A stretch of 64,000 bases of DNA, taken from contig OX465583.1 of assembly GCA_950022655.1 (NCBI GenBank), forward strand, positions 17,039,318 through 17,103,317, given 5' to 3'. The notes under the pieces are model-generated. The model saw only the letters and a list, made by a program, of their open reading frames with translations. It made no database searches and was not told the origin of the DNA. This DNA comes from Alentia gelatinosa (taxonomy: Eukaryota; Annelida; Polychaeta; Phyllodocida; Polynoidae). Positions 1 to 10,167 of this stretch are shown here, one piece after another (the stretch's first letter is position 1; each line of letters opens with the position of its first letter). The position numbers and the translations under genes are program-made.

Positions 1-1588
1 AGTTTGCTGTAAATGCTACTAATGCTTCAAACTATCAATTGTAGTCCACATTTCTCATGGGCTGGATAGCTGACTGACGGTGCATTACATGATTTGATTA
101 TAGAAGTTTGATCTTTGCGTGCCAGAATTCACCCGTCTTTATACTTAACACATTACTACAGATACATATATATTTTAACTTAATTAAATCGATTTAAGGT
201 TATTGTCAGGGTGCGATAGATATCAGGGTATTCGCCTGGGGTCGCTTTATTTTGAAGTATTCCAGAGGGGGGGGGGGGGGGGGCACTTCATTTTGAGGTA
301 TGGTATTTGCCTTGAGGGGGGGGGGGGGGGGCATTCGCCAAGCAAAACCCCAACCCCAACCCCTCCCCGTGCTATAAATAATGAATGTTCGATCCCTCAT
401 TGACAAGGTAATAAATAATATTATATAAATTCATGATGAATGTCTTTAATCGTTTGTTAGCATTTCAGATGTGAGATGATTTGTTTGTTTGTTTGTTTGG
501 GTAGTTTAACGTCCAATTTGTTCAATAGGCCTTTTTCCGTAGGCTGGTGTCGCACCTTATCTGCTTAGTTACCCCACGGCTGAAGCCAAACATTCACCTG
601 GCAACGTATACTTTAGCATTGGATTACTGAATTTATGATCGTAATATGTTCATAATACCCACCTACATTATTTCCAGAGAAATAATAACGATTGCATCGT
701 ATTCTATGGTATTGCAGCTCAAATCTGGTATGCCACACATGCATATTGCATCAATATTACTTTAGATATAGCATAGATAACATAGGATCACCAAAATTGA
801 ATAACCATTAATACATTGGCAGGCCTATCTCTTATATGCTTATCTTTCTCTTAATTAAAACCAAAAGAATTATCAACTATAAAGTTTAGACAGCTCAGAC
901 TTGTTGATACAATACCCGAGTTTGCTCCAACAATTTAATCTGTCAAAAAACAACACTCCTGTAATCACACCCACCGTTCACACTTTAGGTGTGATTACTG
1001 TGTCTCTATGCCAGACTATGGGCAAGTGCCTGGACTCGGCCGTGTTTGTCCGAGCGGCCGCGTTACTACACAGTGGGCCGTTAGGCGGCGCTGAACGGCA
1101 ACACCTGTATTAGACTTACTTATGTGAGATGATCACAGAACTGTTGCCCTCCGATGACTGCAAGCCTGATGATAATAAAGGCCAACACGGCTACAGACTA
1201 CAGTACACGCCACTATCTAGCCATCCTAGGTCGAGAGTTGGAACTCGCTTTCCGAGGAAAGTGAACAAAAGTAGGTTGACAACGTTATTTGTCGATGACA
1301 TTAGCTAAATCAGAAGTACTATGAAACACTATGTGTAGGAGAATTAGACTATGACTATAATTTCACTCACACGTCTTTTCTGTCGCGTTTCCTGGAGCAC
1401 ATTGTGCAATCTTCTGCCCGCTGCCACCGCTTGTTGGTGGGTGTGTCACCGTTCTATTTTTAGAAAATAGGCTCGGGACTCCCCAAGCCTCATTCTCAAG
1501 TCAATCTCACTCTCCAAGCAGAATCCTTCTTACAACTAGATTTTGCCGCGTTCCTTCGTGTCGTTTACCGCACCCAGCTACGCAACCA
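1..1588. other. Left edge: no gene recognised
   Basis: I see no supported coding exon here. Two long G runs (about 267-283 and 316-331) sit in a roughly 50-bp duplicated unit. A (TTTG)n stretch at 481-500 leads into a segment reading 'tagtttaacgtccaatttg', which recurs in related form near 52,085 and 56,590 and is probably the tail of a dispersed retroelement in reverse orientation. The rest is AT-rich unique-looking sequence. Confidence 0.5.
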
Positions 1589-1803
1589 GGGGCCTGTTGA
1601 ATGAACTAGGATCGTACATGTAGACACTTATCTGTACCTTGTACAAGAGTTATTGTTTCATAATGTTTGTGTATGTTCGCTAAGACAGTCTTAGCCGCCA
1701 ATAAGGGCGTCCATAAGTGTTGAATAGAATTAACCCACATCGTCCCTGGGTCTCACACAAAAAAGGGTCTACATGTACGATCCTACGTTATTAAACGGGC
1801 CCC
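1589..1803. mobile_element. MITE with about 37-bp terminal inverted repeats
   Basis: The left end (1589-1628) begins GGGGCCTGTTGAATGAAC and continues AGGATCGTACATGTAGAC. The reverse complement of 1767-1803 begins GGGGCCCGTTTAATAAC and continues with the same AGGATCGTACATGTAGAC block. The element is about 215 bp, too short for a transposase, so it is non-autonomous. I see no clear target-site duplication and do not assign a superfamily. Confidence 0.8.
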
Positions 1804-1959
1804 AGGTTCGCAAAATGGGAAACTTTTTGTAACTGCATACTGACATTGTCTAAAACAGTGGCCCAATGTAATACAGCATCAAAAGTATCCGCTAAGATGC
1901 ATAGATCAGCCTTATGAGACTTGGCCCTTACATTGTAGTTATTATAGATTTTCTTTTAG

Positions 1960-2000
1960 TTATTATTTATTCTAGATTGAGGTTGTATACTGTATTGTCC
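1960..2000. repeat. 41-bp direct repeat, left copy
   Basis: This block is repeated at 7302-7342 with 38 of 41 bases identical. It contains 'attctagattgaggttgta'. It abuts the outer end of the foldback-type element that starts at 2001, and the other copy abuts its far side. It could be an unusually long target duplication or a pre-existing tandem repeat that the element entered. Confidence 0.8.
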
Positions 2001-2168
2001 TTTATCCTACCCCTAATAAAAAACGCCATAGGTTTAACATGGGATTTGTTTATTTCACGGGTGTGACATAAAGTGTTGTTTATGCCACTACAGTAAAACC
2101 CCTCTTAAGGGGACACCCTCCGTTCCGGGCCAAGTGTCCCCTTAAGCGAGGTGCCCCTTAAGCGGGGT

Positions 2169-5100
2169 AGACATGCCTCACGAAGACTGATTTGGTACAG
2201 TGCACAGAGAATCTCTGCTCAGCATGGTGAGTGGTATCACGACCATGCCCCAACAAACAAACTATCTGACTGTCAATATGTAATATAAAATTCTTGCCAT
2301 ATAATGTGATATGCTACTGAACTAAATTAGACATCTACATTTGTCTTTACATCATTTTGCCATATATATATATAATTATCTTTACATCATTTTGCCATAT
2401 ATATATAATTATTCCTATCTTTTTTCTCAACAATATAGGAGAAGAACGAGGTAAACAGGTAAACTAACAACAATGAACATAGAGCAATATCTGCTATATT
2501 TCTGTCTTGCTACCTAAGAAGTAATTTGCATGTTAAGTTGTAGTTTGTTTACTTATTTATTTATGTTTATCCATTTACAAGTTGTTCATTTACAAGTTGG
2601 TACTTAAAATAAAATAACCTAACTCTTCAAATTATCTCAATAAAATAACTTGTCATTGAAAGCCGTCCTGAATGTATAATGTTTATTACCCAAGATATAA
2701 AATTAATCACATGTACATATTACCATGTTATCAATACAGAATTATATATCAACAAACTGACTTATTTATAAATGTCCTCTATACTTACCCTGTAACATAA
2801 TATAATACCTTTTGTTACTGTTAATAACCACTTTTACTATTGTTAGAATTGTAACTTATTTCAACGACCTCACCCTTCAACACCAACACCAGCACAAATG
2901 TATCAACCAGCGAAAACGAATATGAAATCTGAAGTAATCCCACCGTGTGGTATCCATGCAGGGGAAATCCAGACACACCACAAACCAAACCCAAGGCAGC
3001 ACACAGAACGCACACACATCTTAAACTGAGTGTCCAGGACCCAAACTGTGAGTAAAGAATTCACTTCAATTATAACCAGCTAGAACTTTTAAATTCAACT
3101 GCCCTATAGACAACTAAAGCAAATATGCTGATGAGGGATAGGGGCGGGAGGAACAGCCCAAAATGTCCAAAAATATGGGAACTAAGACTGAACCTGTAAA
3201 CATAAGACTAAATAAAATGATCAACAGATACAAAACGGCACCTACCAAATTACTAAATGATCTTAAATAAAGACTTGGGAAAAGGCTTTCACATAGCACA
3301 TGCAAACTTGCAGAGCCTGAAAAACAAACTAGACATTGTAAGCTATGCGATAAGACAATCGGGCGCAAGTGTTTTCACAGTCTCAGAGACTTGGTTAACT
3401 AATCAATACCCTGATCAATATTTCCAAGTACAGGACTATAAATTTGTTAGACTTGACAGAAAATGGCTAAATAATAAAGGTGAAACCAAAGTGGGAGGGG
3501 GGGTAGGTGCTTTCATAAGACAAGATCTTGACTTTACAGTACTAAACGACTTTAATACAAGTACCTCGGACGTGGAAACCCTGTGGATCCTAGTTAGATT
3601 ACCACATCAATCAAACCAGTTAATCTGCACCGTATACCGACCTAATAATGGTAATGTACCAATTCTAGTTGAAGCCATTCAAGAACAAGTAAAGACGCTT
3701 ACTACATTACATAAAGCTGAACTAACTATATTGGGGGATTTTAATGTTAACTATATGGATAAAAATAATGCAGATAGAATGTCTCTAAAAAACCTAGAAT
3801 CCAACCTGAACCTAATCCAGTATATACACACACCCACAAGGTATGCCAACACAATTGACTTAATCTTCTCAAATATGAAACACATCCAAAAAGCTGACAC
3901 AATGAACTATAATATATGCGACCATAGCAGCATTTTCGTCACCAAAAAAAAAGGCAAGGACAAATTTTTTATAAAACAATTCTATGGTCGTACATATCGC
4001 AGGTATGATAAGGTCACAATGCAAAATCTTATAACCAATGAAGAATGGCAAACTTTCTACGAACACAATGACCCAAATAAAGCATGGAACCAAATGTTAA
4101 GTCATATTGAAAAAAATCTTGACAAAATCTGCCCAAAACATATGAACCAGATAAGACACAAACACGAACCGTGGCTATCTCCAGACATAATCGAACAAAT
4201 ACTCAATAAAGATAAAGCCTGGCAAACCGCCCAAAGAGATAGTACCCCTGAAAACTGGCGAACAGCTAAGAACCTGAGGAATCAAACCAAACAAGCAATC
4301 CTTAAAGCCAAGCAGGACTATATACAAAACCAGCAACAGCATGACACCAACAAATTTTGGGACAAAATAAAACTGATCATACCAAAAACAAACCAGAAAG
4401 ACCTGATACAGTTAAATGATGAACTAACCAAACAAGAGGTGGAAGAAAAAGAGGTACCCGAATACATAAATAAATACTTCACCTCAATTGGAGTGAAACT
4501 TGCGAGTAACTTTACTGAGCCCTGGGCGAGTAACCAAGCAGAGGTCAACCAGCAAATGGACAAAATAAATCTAACCCAAGATGAAGTTGCAGACGTAATC
4601 AAAAGTATAGATATTACAAAATCGTCTGCTATAGAAGGACTAACCACTAGAGTTATTAAAGACTGCTTTGAGGTATTGATCCCAGAACTCACTCATCTGT
4701 ACAACCTAACGCTGAGCACTGCAACTTTCCCCGATAACTGGAAAGCTGCAAATGTCATACCAATACCCAAACCAGGATTTAACCAGGAAGTAACAAATCT
4801 ACGCCCAATATCCCTACTTCCTCTACCAGGCAAGTGTTTAGAGAAACTGGTACATAAACATCTGTCAAACTACCTGGAACAACATAAGCTTTTAAGTAAT
4901 AATCAAGGAGGATTTCGGGCCAAACATTCAACCATGCAATCAATAGCACAATTCACTGATGACATATTAAATAGCATAGACAATAAGGAAATCACTGTAG
5001 CAACATTCATAGACTTCACCAAAGCATTTGATACAGTCCACCATGAAATATTATTAAAAAAACTAAATTTACTAGGAATAAATAACACTAACCTACAATG

Positions 5101-6433
5101 GATTAAAAACTACCTCACCAACAGAACTCAGACCACAACTGCCAATAACACCAAATCAAACCCACTTCCGATAACGACAGGAGTGCCGCAAGGGTCCACA
5201 CTGGGACCCCTCTTCTTCCTCGTATTCATAAATAGTCTTGAAAATGTACTAGCCCACGCTAAGATAAAATTATACGCTGATGATGCGGTTGTATACATCT
5301 CAGGTACAAACAAAGACACACTCACAGCCAAACTGCAAAGTGACTTGACAAAGGTTTATGAATGGTGTAACCTCAATAGACTTACGATAAATGGGAAAAA
5401 AACCAAAACTATGGCCTTTGGATCCAGACATCAACTGAGTAAAATGAGCCATCTAAATATTACACTACACCATACGCAACTTGAACAAGTAAAAAGCTTC
5501 AAATACCTGGGTGTGACACTCGATGAAACTCTCAGCTACAAGGGCCATATCAAGAACACTATCAAGAAGGCGGCCTATCATACGCACTTACTTTCTTATA
5601 TAAGAAAATACCTGAATCGAAACCAAGCAGCAACCATATATAAAACTAAAATCCTACCCTTTTTAGACTATGGAAGCATTCTATTCCACAACATAAACAA
5701 TAATCTTACCCAGAAACTACAGAGAATCCAAAACCGAGCACTGCGCATATGTTACAATACCTATAACAGAAACCAACAGCGTATCCCAAATAGTATATTA
5801 CACAAAACCTTTGGCATCAACTACCTGTCCGATAGAAGAGAAGGACAGATCCTCAAAGAAGCGTTTAGAAGAGCGAAAGATGAACAATATCTCGACAAAG
5901 CTGTCAGACCCACCCGTCTGTACGACGGTCCAGTACTCAAAGACAAAGAATCAATCAGAACTAACAAATACAAAGAATCAATAAAGTATAAAACTGCAGT
6001 AAGATGGAACGAACTAGCACCTGAAACACGTAGGATACAGGATGAAGACTCATTCACACATCTTATCAAAAATAACTTAAGAACCAAACTCATCACCCAA
6101 GATTAAAGTCAGCTATGTTGAACACCACCCAAACACTCGAAACCCTAACCAACCAAAACAAACAAATAATGAATTTTGCACGAGGTAAGAAATGAGTATC
6201 TGTAAATCTGATGGAACTATGTAATCATAACCATGTTTGCAGGTTAAAGTCATGTACCTGTATGCACCAAATGTATATTATACCTTCAAGGAACCGCAAG
6301 CTCTGTACGCCTACTCGGTAGGCACTATGCGGAATGATAACTACTAAGAACTGGAGTTGCCGGAAGATAGGCGCAACAGCACCTAGGCACTGTCTCCAGT
6401 ATAAATAAAAACCTTAAAAAAAATAAAAAAAAA
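2169..6433 (+). mobile_element. Full-length non-LTR retrotransposon (LINE)
   Basis: The insertion is bounded by a perfect 14-bp duplication, CCCTTAAGCGGGGT, at 2155-2168 and 6434-6447. It ends in an A-rich tail (6405-6433) after a 3' UTR that starts at 6107. The 5' 1.1 kb (2169-3256) has no ORF1-like frame that I can support. The single intact ORF spans 3257-6106. The caveat is that the duplicated word also occurs elsewhere in the host pogo-like element, so the boundary is slightly uncertain. The intact ORF and clean junctions suggest a recent insertion. Confidence 0.85.
3257..6106 (+). CDS. LINE endonuclease-reverse transcriptase ORF, intact
   Basis: The protein has 949 residues. The N-terminal quarter is an apurinic-type endonuclease: it opens with HIAHANLQSLKNKLD, has SETWL, YRPNNG and the metal-site motif LGDFNV (about residue 163), and ends with DHSSI (about 223). 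The central part is a reverse transcriptase with LRPISLLP, motif A FIDFTKAFDTVHH, motif B GVPQGSTLGPLFF and the catalytic motif C LYADDAVV (about 675). A typical thumb (FKYLGVTLD) and C-terminal region (NRALRICY, AVRWNELAPE) follow. The codon before the ATG is an in-frame TAA, so the frame cannot extend upstream. The layout fits the Jockey superfamily (CR1/L2/Jockey/Rex1 types); I do not assign a clade. There is no frameshift or stop, so it may still be active. Confidence 0.93.
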   Translation: MILNKDLGKGFHIAHANLQSLKNKLDIVSYAIRQSGASVFTVSETWLTNQYPDQYFQVQDYKFVRLDRKWLNNKGETKVGGGVGAFIRQDLDFTVLNDFNTSTSDVETLWILVRLPHQSNQLICTVYRPNNGNVPILVEAIQEQVKTLTTLHKAELTILGDFNVNYMDKNNADRMSLKNLESNLNLIQYIHTPTRYANTIDLIFSNMKHIQKADTMNYNICDHSSIFVTKKKGKDKFFIKQFYGRTYRRYDKVTMQNLITNEEWQTFYEHNDPNKAWNQMLSHIEKNLDKICPKHMNQIRHKHEPWLSPDIIEQILNKDKAWQTAQRDSTPENWRTAKNLRNQTKQAILKAKQDYIQNQQQHDTNKFWDKIKLIIPKTNQKDLIQLNDELTKQEVEEKEVPEYINKYFTSIGVKLASNFTEPWASNQAEVNQQMDKINLTQDEVADVIKSIDITKSSAIEGLTTRVIKDCFEVLIPELTHLYNLTLSTATFPDNWKAANVIPIPKPGFNQEVTNLRPISLLPLPGKCLEKLVHKHLSNYLEQHKLLSNNQGGFRAKHSTMQSIAQFTDDILNSIDNKEITVATFIDFTKAFDTVHHEILLKKLNLLGINNTNLQWIKNYLTNRTQTTTANNTKSNPLPITTGVPQGSTLGPLFFLVFINSLENVLAHAKIKLYADDAVVYISGTNKDTLTAKLQSDLTKVYEWCNLNRLTINGKKTKTMAFGSRHQLSKMSHLNITLHHTQLEQVKSFKYLGVTLDETLSYKGHIKNTIKKAAYHTHLLSYIRKYLNRNQAATIYKTKILPFLDYGSILFHNINNNLTQKLQRIQNRALRICYNTYNRNQQRIPNSILHKTFGINYLSDRREGQILKEAFRRAKDEQYLDKAVRPTRLYDGPVLKDKESIRTNKYKESIKYKTAVRWNELAPETRRIQDEDSFTHLIKNNLRTKLITQD

Positions 6434-7342
6434 CCCTTAAGCGGGGTTTTCAGTCTGTCAATGGTTATACAATAGAGAATACAGGTCTACATGAATGAAG
6501 GAAACGATGGTTATTAGGTTAAAATGTTTATCAATAACACATAATTAAGTAAATAAATATAAATTATATAATATAAATGAATATAAATATACACAAAAAT
6601 AAAAAATAGATAATAGAGGTTGATATATAGACTGAGCATTCCCGAGCCGGCCTGGGCGGCCGGAGTGTGTTTTTTCATGGTAATAATCACATCTCTAGCG
6701 GCTCTGGGCAGGCCACAGTGAGCGGATATTAGTACCGGTGAGTCTCGCGCCTGCTGAAGGTGCCAGGTAAGAGGCCCGCTTACAGGTTAACTGTGGGCGA
6801 CACAGGGAGGGCTGGGGGCTTTGAAGGTGCGGTATTCAGTGAGCCGTCGCGGCTCTGGGCGGCTCACGATGAGTCCTTTTAGTGCTGCTGATTTCTCTCA
6901 GAAGTTACTGGGGTGGGGGGGGGGGGGGGTCTGTCCCGTTCAAAGGGGCACCATAAACTTGGATTTTCAGTGTTTTTTATATGATTTCCTTCCAAACTGT
7001 CCCCTTAAGCAGGGTTTTTAAGCATTTCTGTACCGAAAAACTGTCCCCTAAAGCGGGGTGTCCCCTTAAGCGGGGTGCCCCTTTAAGCGGGGTTAAAATA
7101 AACTCTTAATAGTGGGGAAAATTTCCGTTTCGAGCAAATTGTCCCCTTAAGCGGGGTGTCCCGGAAGAGGGGTTTTACTGTACTTTCTTATACTGAAAAA
7201 ATATGGAAACGGGGTAGGATAAAATCTAGACGCCGCTCGTTTGAGTCTGAGTTTGTTTATGCCACGCATTTTGTTGGCTCCATAATTTCACGAGTCGAAG
7301 TTCATTATTTATTCTAGATGGAGGTTGTATACTGTACTGTCC

Positions 7343-8130
7343 TATAGGCTCAGTAGGCTCCAGGGCCATTAACGTTTGTCCAGGTTTGCATATCGTAATA
7401 TATGGTATACATCTAGATCATTTCTAGCAAAAATACATAAAATAAATAATGCATATTGTGGCTAGGCTAGGCTTCTTTCTAGGGCATGTACAATGAGAAT
7501 GTAAAATACACGTACATGTTCTTATATATATATATATTCTTTATCCTTTCCATGTGGGTAGGGTCTGGTATGAGATCGTCCATATTATTTGTTTGGCTTA
7601 TTGATTGATGAGTATTTGACATTGTAACTTACTTTAATACTTTAACCTTCTGGCAAGTAGACATACTTTATTTTCTTCTCGGACGGCTTTTTATGTAGGT
7701 ATTTGTCTTCGATTGTCGGGTATCTCTTTCCACAATTTAGCTGAATGCTGCGCCTGTATGCTTCAAAATAATTTTGTTTCAATAGGGTTGCCGTATTAGT
7801 CCTAGACTTGCCAAAGTGTTTGATTATGAACAGTCATGAAATTATTGAAGAGAATCAGAATAAAGCTCATTATAACATGTATCTTTGCTTGACTGGTCCA
7901 TGAATCAAACCTGTATCCCAGTGAGGAGGGGCGGGGGGGGGGGGGGGTAGCCCTAAGATGCAGGGACAGTATTCAGTATATATTAGCTCTAATATTTTTT
8001 TCACCCTTTACATTTAAATGTTCAGAATATGCGATTCTATACATTCACATAGACGACTTATACTACACTCACGGTTTATTTGACTGGTGGATGTTCTGTG
8101 TGGTACTTTAAGGCACATCCTAAGTGCCTA
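7343..8130. other. AT-rich spacer, no gene seen
   Basis: It contains a (TA)n microsatellite at about 7527-7541 and a long G run at about 7930-7947. No exon or recognisable element end is supported. Confidence 0.5.
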
Positions 8131-8236
8131 ATGCCCCAGTCACACTGGCGTAAATTTCGGCGTTTCTTCTACGTATTTAAATTGGTGGGGAGTATGTATT
8201 AGCTACGGATTTGGAACGTATTTGTTTGGTTTGCTT
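8131..8236 (+). mobile_element. Truncated left end of the 'TGCCCCAGTCACACT' MITE
   Basis: It starts ATGCCCCAGTCACACTGGCG and matches the first 100 bases of the full copy at 8237, which follows directly. It has no right terminus, so it is a truncated or tandemly joined copy. Confidence 0.75.
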
Positions 8237-8552
8237 ATGCCCCAGTCACACTGGCGTAAAATTTGGCTTTTCTTCTACGTATTTGAATTGGTGGGGACCA
8301 CGTATTAGCTACGGATTTGGAATGCATTTGTTTGCTTTCCTTCAACGTTTTAGTACGCTTCTCAACGTTCATCAACGTTTCTTTACGCTTCTGTACGCAT
8401 CGTGGCGTTTTCCGGCGCATTCTGACTTTCTTTTACGTATCTCCGCGTTTTGCGGCGTTTTACAACGCATTTGTAGATTTCAAAATGCGTAGAAGAACGT
8501 AGACGTGCGTACACGGAAAAACGCCGTTTTTACGCCAGTGTGACTGGGGCAT
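8237..8552 (+). mobile_element. MITE with 10-bp phased CpG core, copy 1
   Basis: The terminal inverted repeats are ATGCCCCAGTCACACTGGCG at the left and its reverse complement, ending TGTGACTGGGGCAT, at 8552. The core from about 8341 to 8490 is a degenerate tandem repeat with exact 10-bp spacing: successive decamers read as four variable bases plus RCGYWT (acgttt, acgctt, acgttc, acgcat, gcgttt and so on). The roughly 60-residue open frames in it come from this low-complexity structure and are not genes. The superfamily is unknown. Confidence 0.85.
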
Positions 8553-8567
8553 TCATGCCCCAGTCAC

Positions 8568-8708
8568 ACTATCATAGCATGTCAATAGTTATACAAAGTG
8601 GTAGGCAATAAAGTGCACCACCAACAATGGACTGAGTATGAAAAAGAGTCTTGGAGATTCCATCAAATAATAGCATAATGGGTATACTTTCAAGTTTACT
8701 GAGAAGCC
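8568..8708 (+). repeat. About 140-bp direct repeat, copy 1
   Basis: The block starting 'atcatagcatgtcaatagtt' is almost identical to 9434-9574. It sits just after a stray 16-bp MITE terminus at 8555-8570. Together with the inverted arms at 8709-8810 and 9127-9228 it shows that this locus was built by duplication and inversion. Confidence 0.85.
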
Positions 8709-9228
8709 AGTGCACAAAGCAAAAGTTCTCTCATTCTTTGAATATGGGGATGTATTTACCCATAACTGTAGTGGAACGCTTGTAGAAAAAAATCCAAGTA
8801 ATGCAAAATTATGCCCCAGTCACATTGGCGTAAAAACGGTGTTTTTCCGTGTACGCACGTCTACGTTCTTCTACGCATTTTGAAATTTACAAATGCGCGG
8901 CAATGCGCGGGAAAACGCGGAGATGCGTAAATGAAAGTCGGAATGCGCCGAAAAACGCCACAATACGTACAGAAGCGTAAAAAAGCGTTGATGAACGTTG
9001 AGAAGCGTACTAAAACGTTCAAGAAAGGCAAACAAATACGTTCCAAATCCGTAGCTAATACGTGGTCTCCAACAATTCAAATACGTAGATGAAACGCCGA
9101 ATTTTACGCCAGTGTGACTGGGACATGATTTTGCATTTCTTGGATTTTTTCTACAAGCGTTCCACTACAGTTATGGGTAAATACATCCCCATATTCAAAG
9201 AATGAGAGAACTTTTGCTTTGTGCACTT
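8709..9228. repeat. Long inverted repeat with a MITE at its centre
   Basis: The left arm is 8709-8810 and the right arm is 9127-9228. The reverse complement of the right arm matches the left almost base for base ('gtgcacaaagcaaaagttct' through 'tccaagtaatgcaaaat'). The arms directly abut MITE copy 2, so its flanks are inverted, not direct, repeats. Confidence 0.88.
8811..9126 (-). mobile_element. MITE with 10-bp phased CpG core, copy 2 (inverted)
   Basis: It is the same element as 8237-8552 in opposite orientation, from ATGCCCCAGTCACATTGGCG to TGTGACTGGGACAT. The 10-bp phased core is again obvious between 8891 and 9040, with CG-bearing words every ten bases (atgcgcgg, aaacgcgg, atgcgtaa, atgcgccg, aaacgcca, atacgtac, aagcgtaa, gaacgttg). 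The two copies differ in sequence while keeping the spacing. Confidence 0.85.
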
Positions 9229-10167
9229 TAACTGCTTGAGTCATTGTCCGAAATTTCTTGTTAAGGGTTAGAAGAGGTAGCTTATATATCCTGCTTTTTG
9301 TATTTGGTTATTTATTACGTAAAGTATTCACCCCTAATCTGTTTGTTCCTTCCATTTTAGATTAAAAACTATATTTTTGGTGATAAAAAGACTAACCAAC
9401 ACGTCCATGTTTACTAATGATTTATTACGCATTGTATCATAGTATGTCAATAGTTATACAAAGTGGTAGGCAATAAAGTGCACCACTAACAATGGACTGA
9501 GTATGAAAAAGAGTCTTGGAGATTCCATCAAATAATAGCATAATGGGTATACTTTCAAGTTTACTGAGAAGCCACTGAAAGTACAAAACACAAAACGCGA
9601 TTTACATGTTCAATGTTAGTTACCTAAACCGAGACAAAACTTATTCCAATCAGTCGCGAGCTATCTCCTTTAATAATCTGTATACAACAAGAGAGGAATT
9701 CTTTTTACATATGATATTTACTCAGTAGAACTGATAGGAAAGTCTTGTGAAATATATGATGATAATTGTCAAATATTAAACCCTGTTGGCTGACAAAGAA
9801 CGAATGATTTATGCAAACATCAACAGACAGCGAAGTTATTTCTACACTGAGGTAATTACTTAATCTTTGGTTAATCTTTAATCTCAATGAACTCCTGACT
9901 TTAAAGGTCGGATAAAACCTCATTCTCAGGTCTTTCATCGTTACTTTTAGATCAACACTGGTTTGCAAGGATAATCCTAAAAGCAGGCCTGCCCCTTTCA
10001 AGTACATCCATTGCAAATAACTTCTTTTTTTTCATTCTAACTAAATCATAGTTCAATATCTCTCATAAAGGCATTTTGATTAAGTAGAACACATTCTTTG
10101 ATACAAGTATAAAAATAGACTGGTTGGGTCATAGGAGAGACTCTAGGTCTGCTTTGCTCTGCTGCCG
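9229..10167. other. Spacer with repeat copy, no gene seen
   Basis: It contains the second copy of the 140-bp direct repeat (9434-9574). The remainder to 10,167 is AT-rich and shows no supported exon. Confidence 0.5.

Larger units (their letters stand above)
2091..7180. mobile_element. pogo/Tigger-like DNA element, split by a LINE
   Basis: The left end reads CAGTAAAACCCCTCTTAAGG and continues GGACACCC. The right end, read in reverse, is CAGTAAAACCCCTCTTCCGG and continues GACACCC. Both ends are flanked by TA (2089-2090 and 7181-7182), the Tc1/mariner/pogo target duplication. Without the LINE the element is about 0.8 kb (2091-2168 plus 6448-7180). I see no transposase ORF, so it is non-autonomous. 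The interior repeats the word CCCCTTAAGCGGGG several times (around 2138, 2155, 6434, 7003, 7042, 7062, 7081, 7142). A partial relative is at about 37,100-37,532. Confidence 0.75.
2001..7301 (-). mobile_element. Foldback-family element, interrupted by nested insertions
   Basis: Position 2001 starts with the family terminus TTTATCCTACCCCTAAT followed by 'aaaaaacgccatagg', the reverse complement of the ends seen at 44,487 and 50,179. The internal partner GGGGTAGGATAAA lies near 7207-7220. Beyond it, 7221-7301 resembles one hairpin arm plus the family's loop ('tttcacgag'). So the element reads right to left and has been opened by the pogo-like insertion at 2091-7180. The outer hairpin arm looks truncated. 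Confidence 0.6.

Noticed and set aside
203..406. Short glycine/proline-rich frames at the left edge
   Set aside because: They are translations of G runs and a duplicated low-complexity unit.
8211..9080. Sixty- to ninety-codon frames on both strands rich in RFxxFxxxxxRF
   Set aside because: They follow the 10-bp repeat inside the two MITE copies and have no other support.
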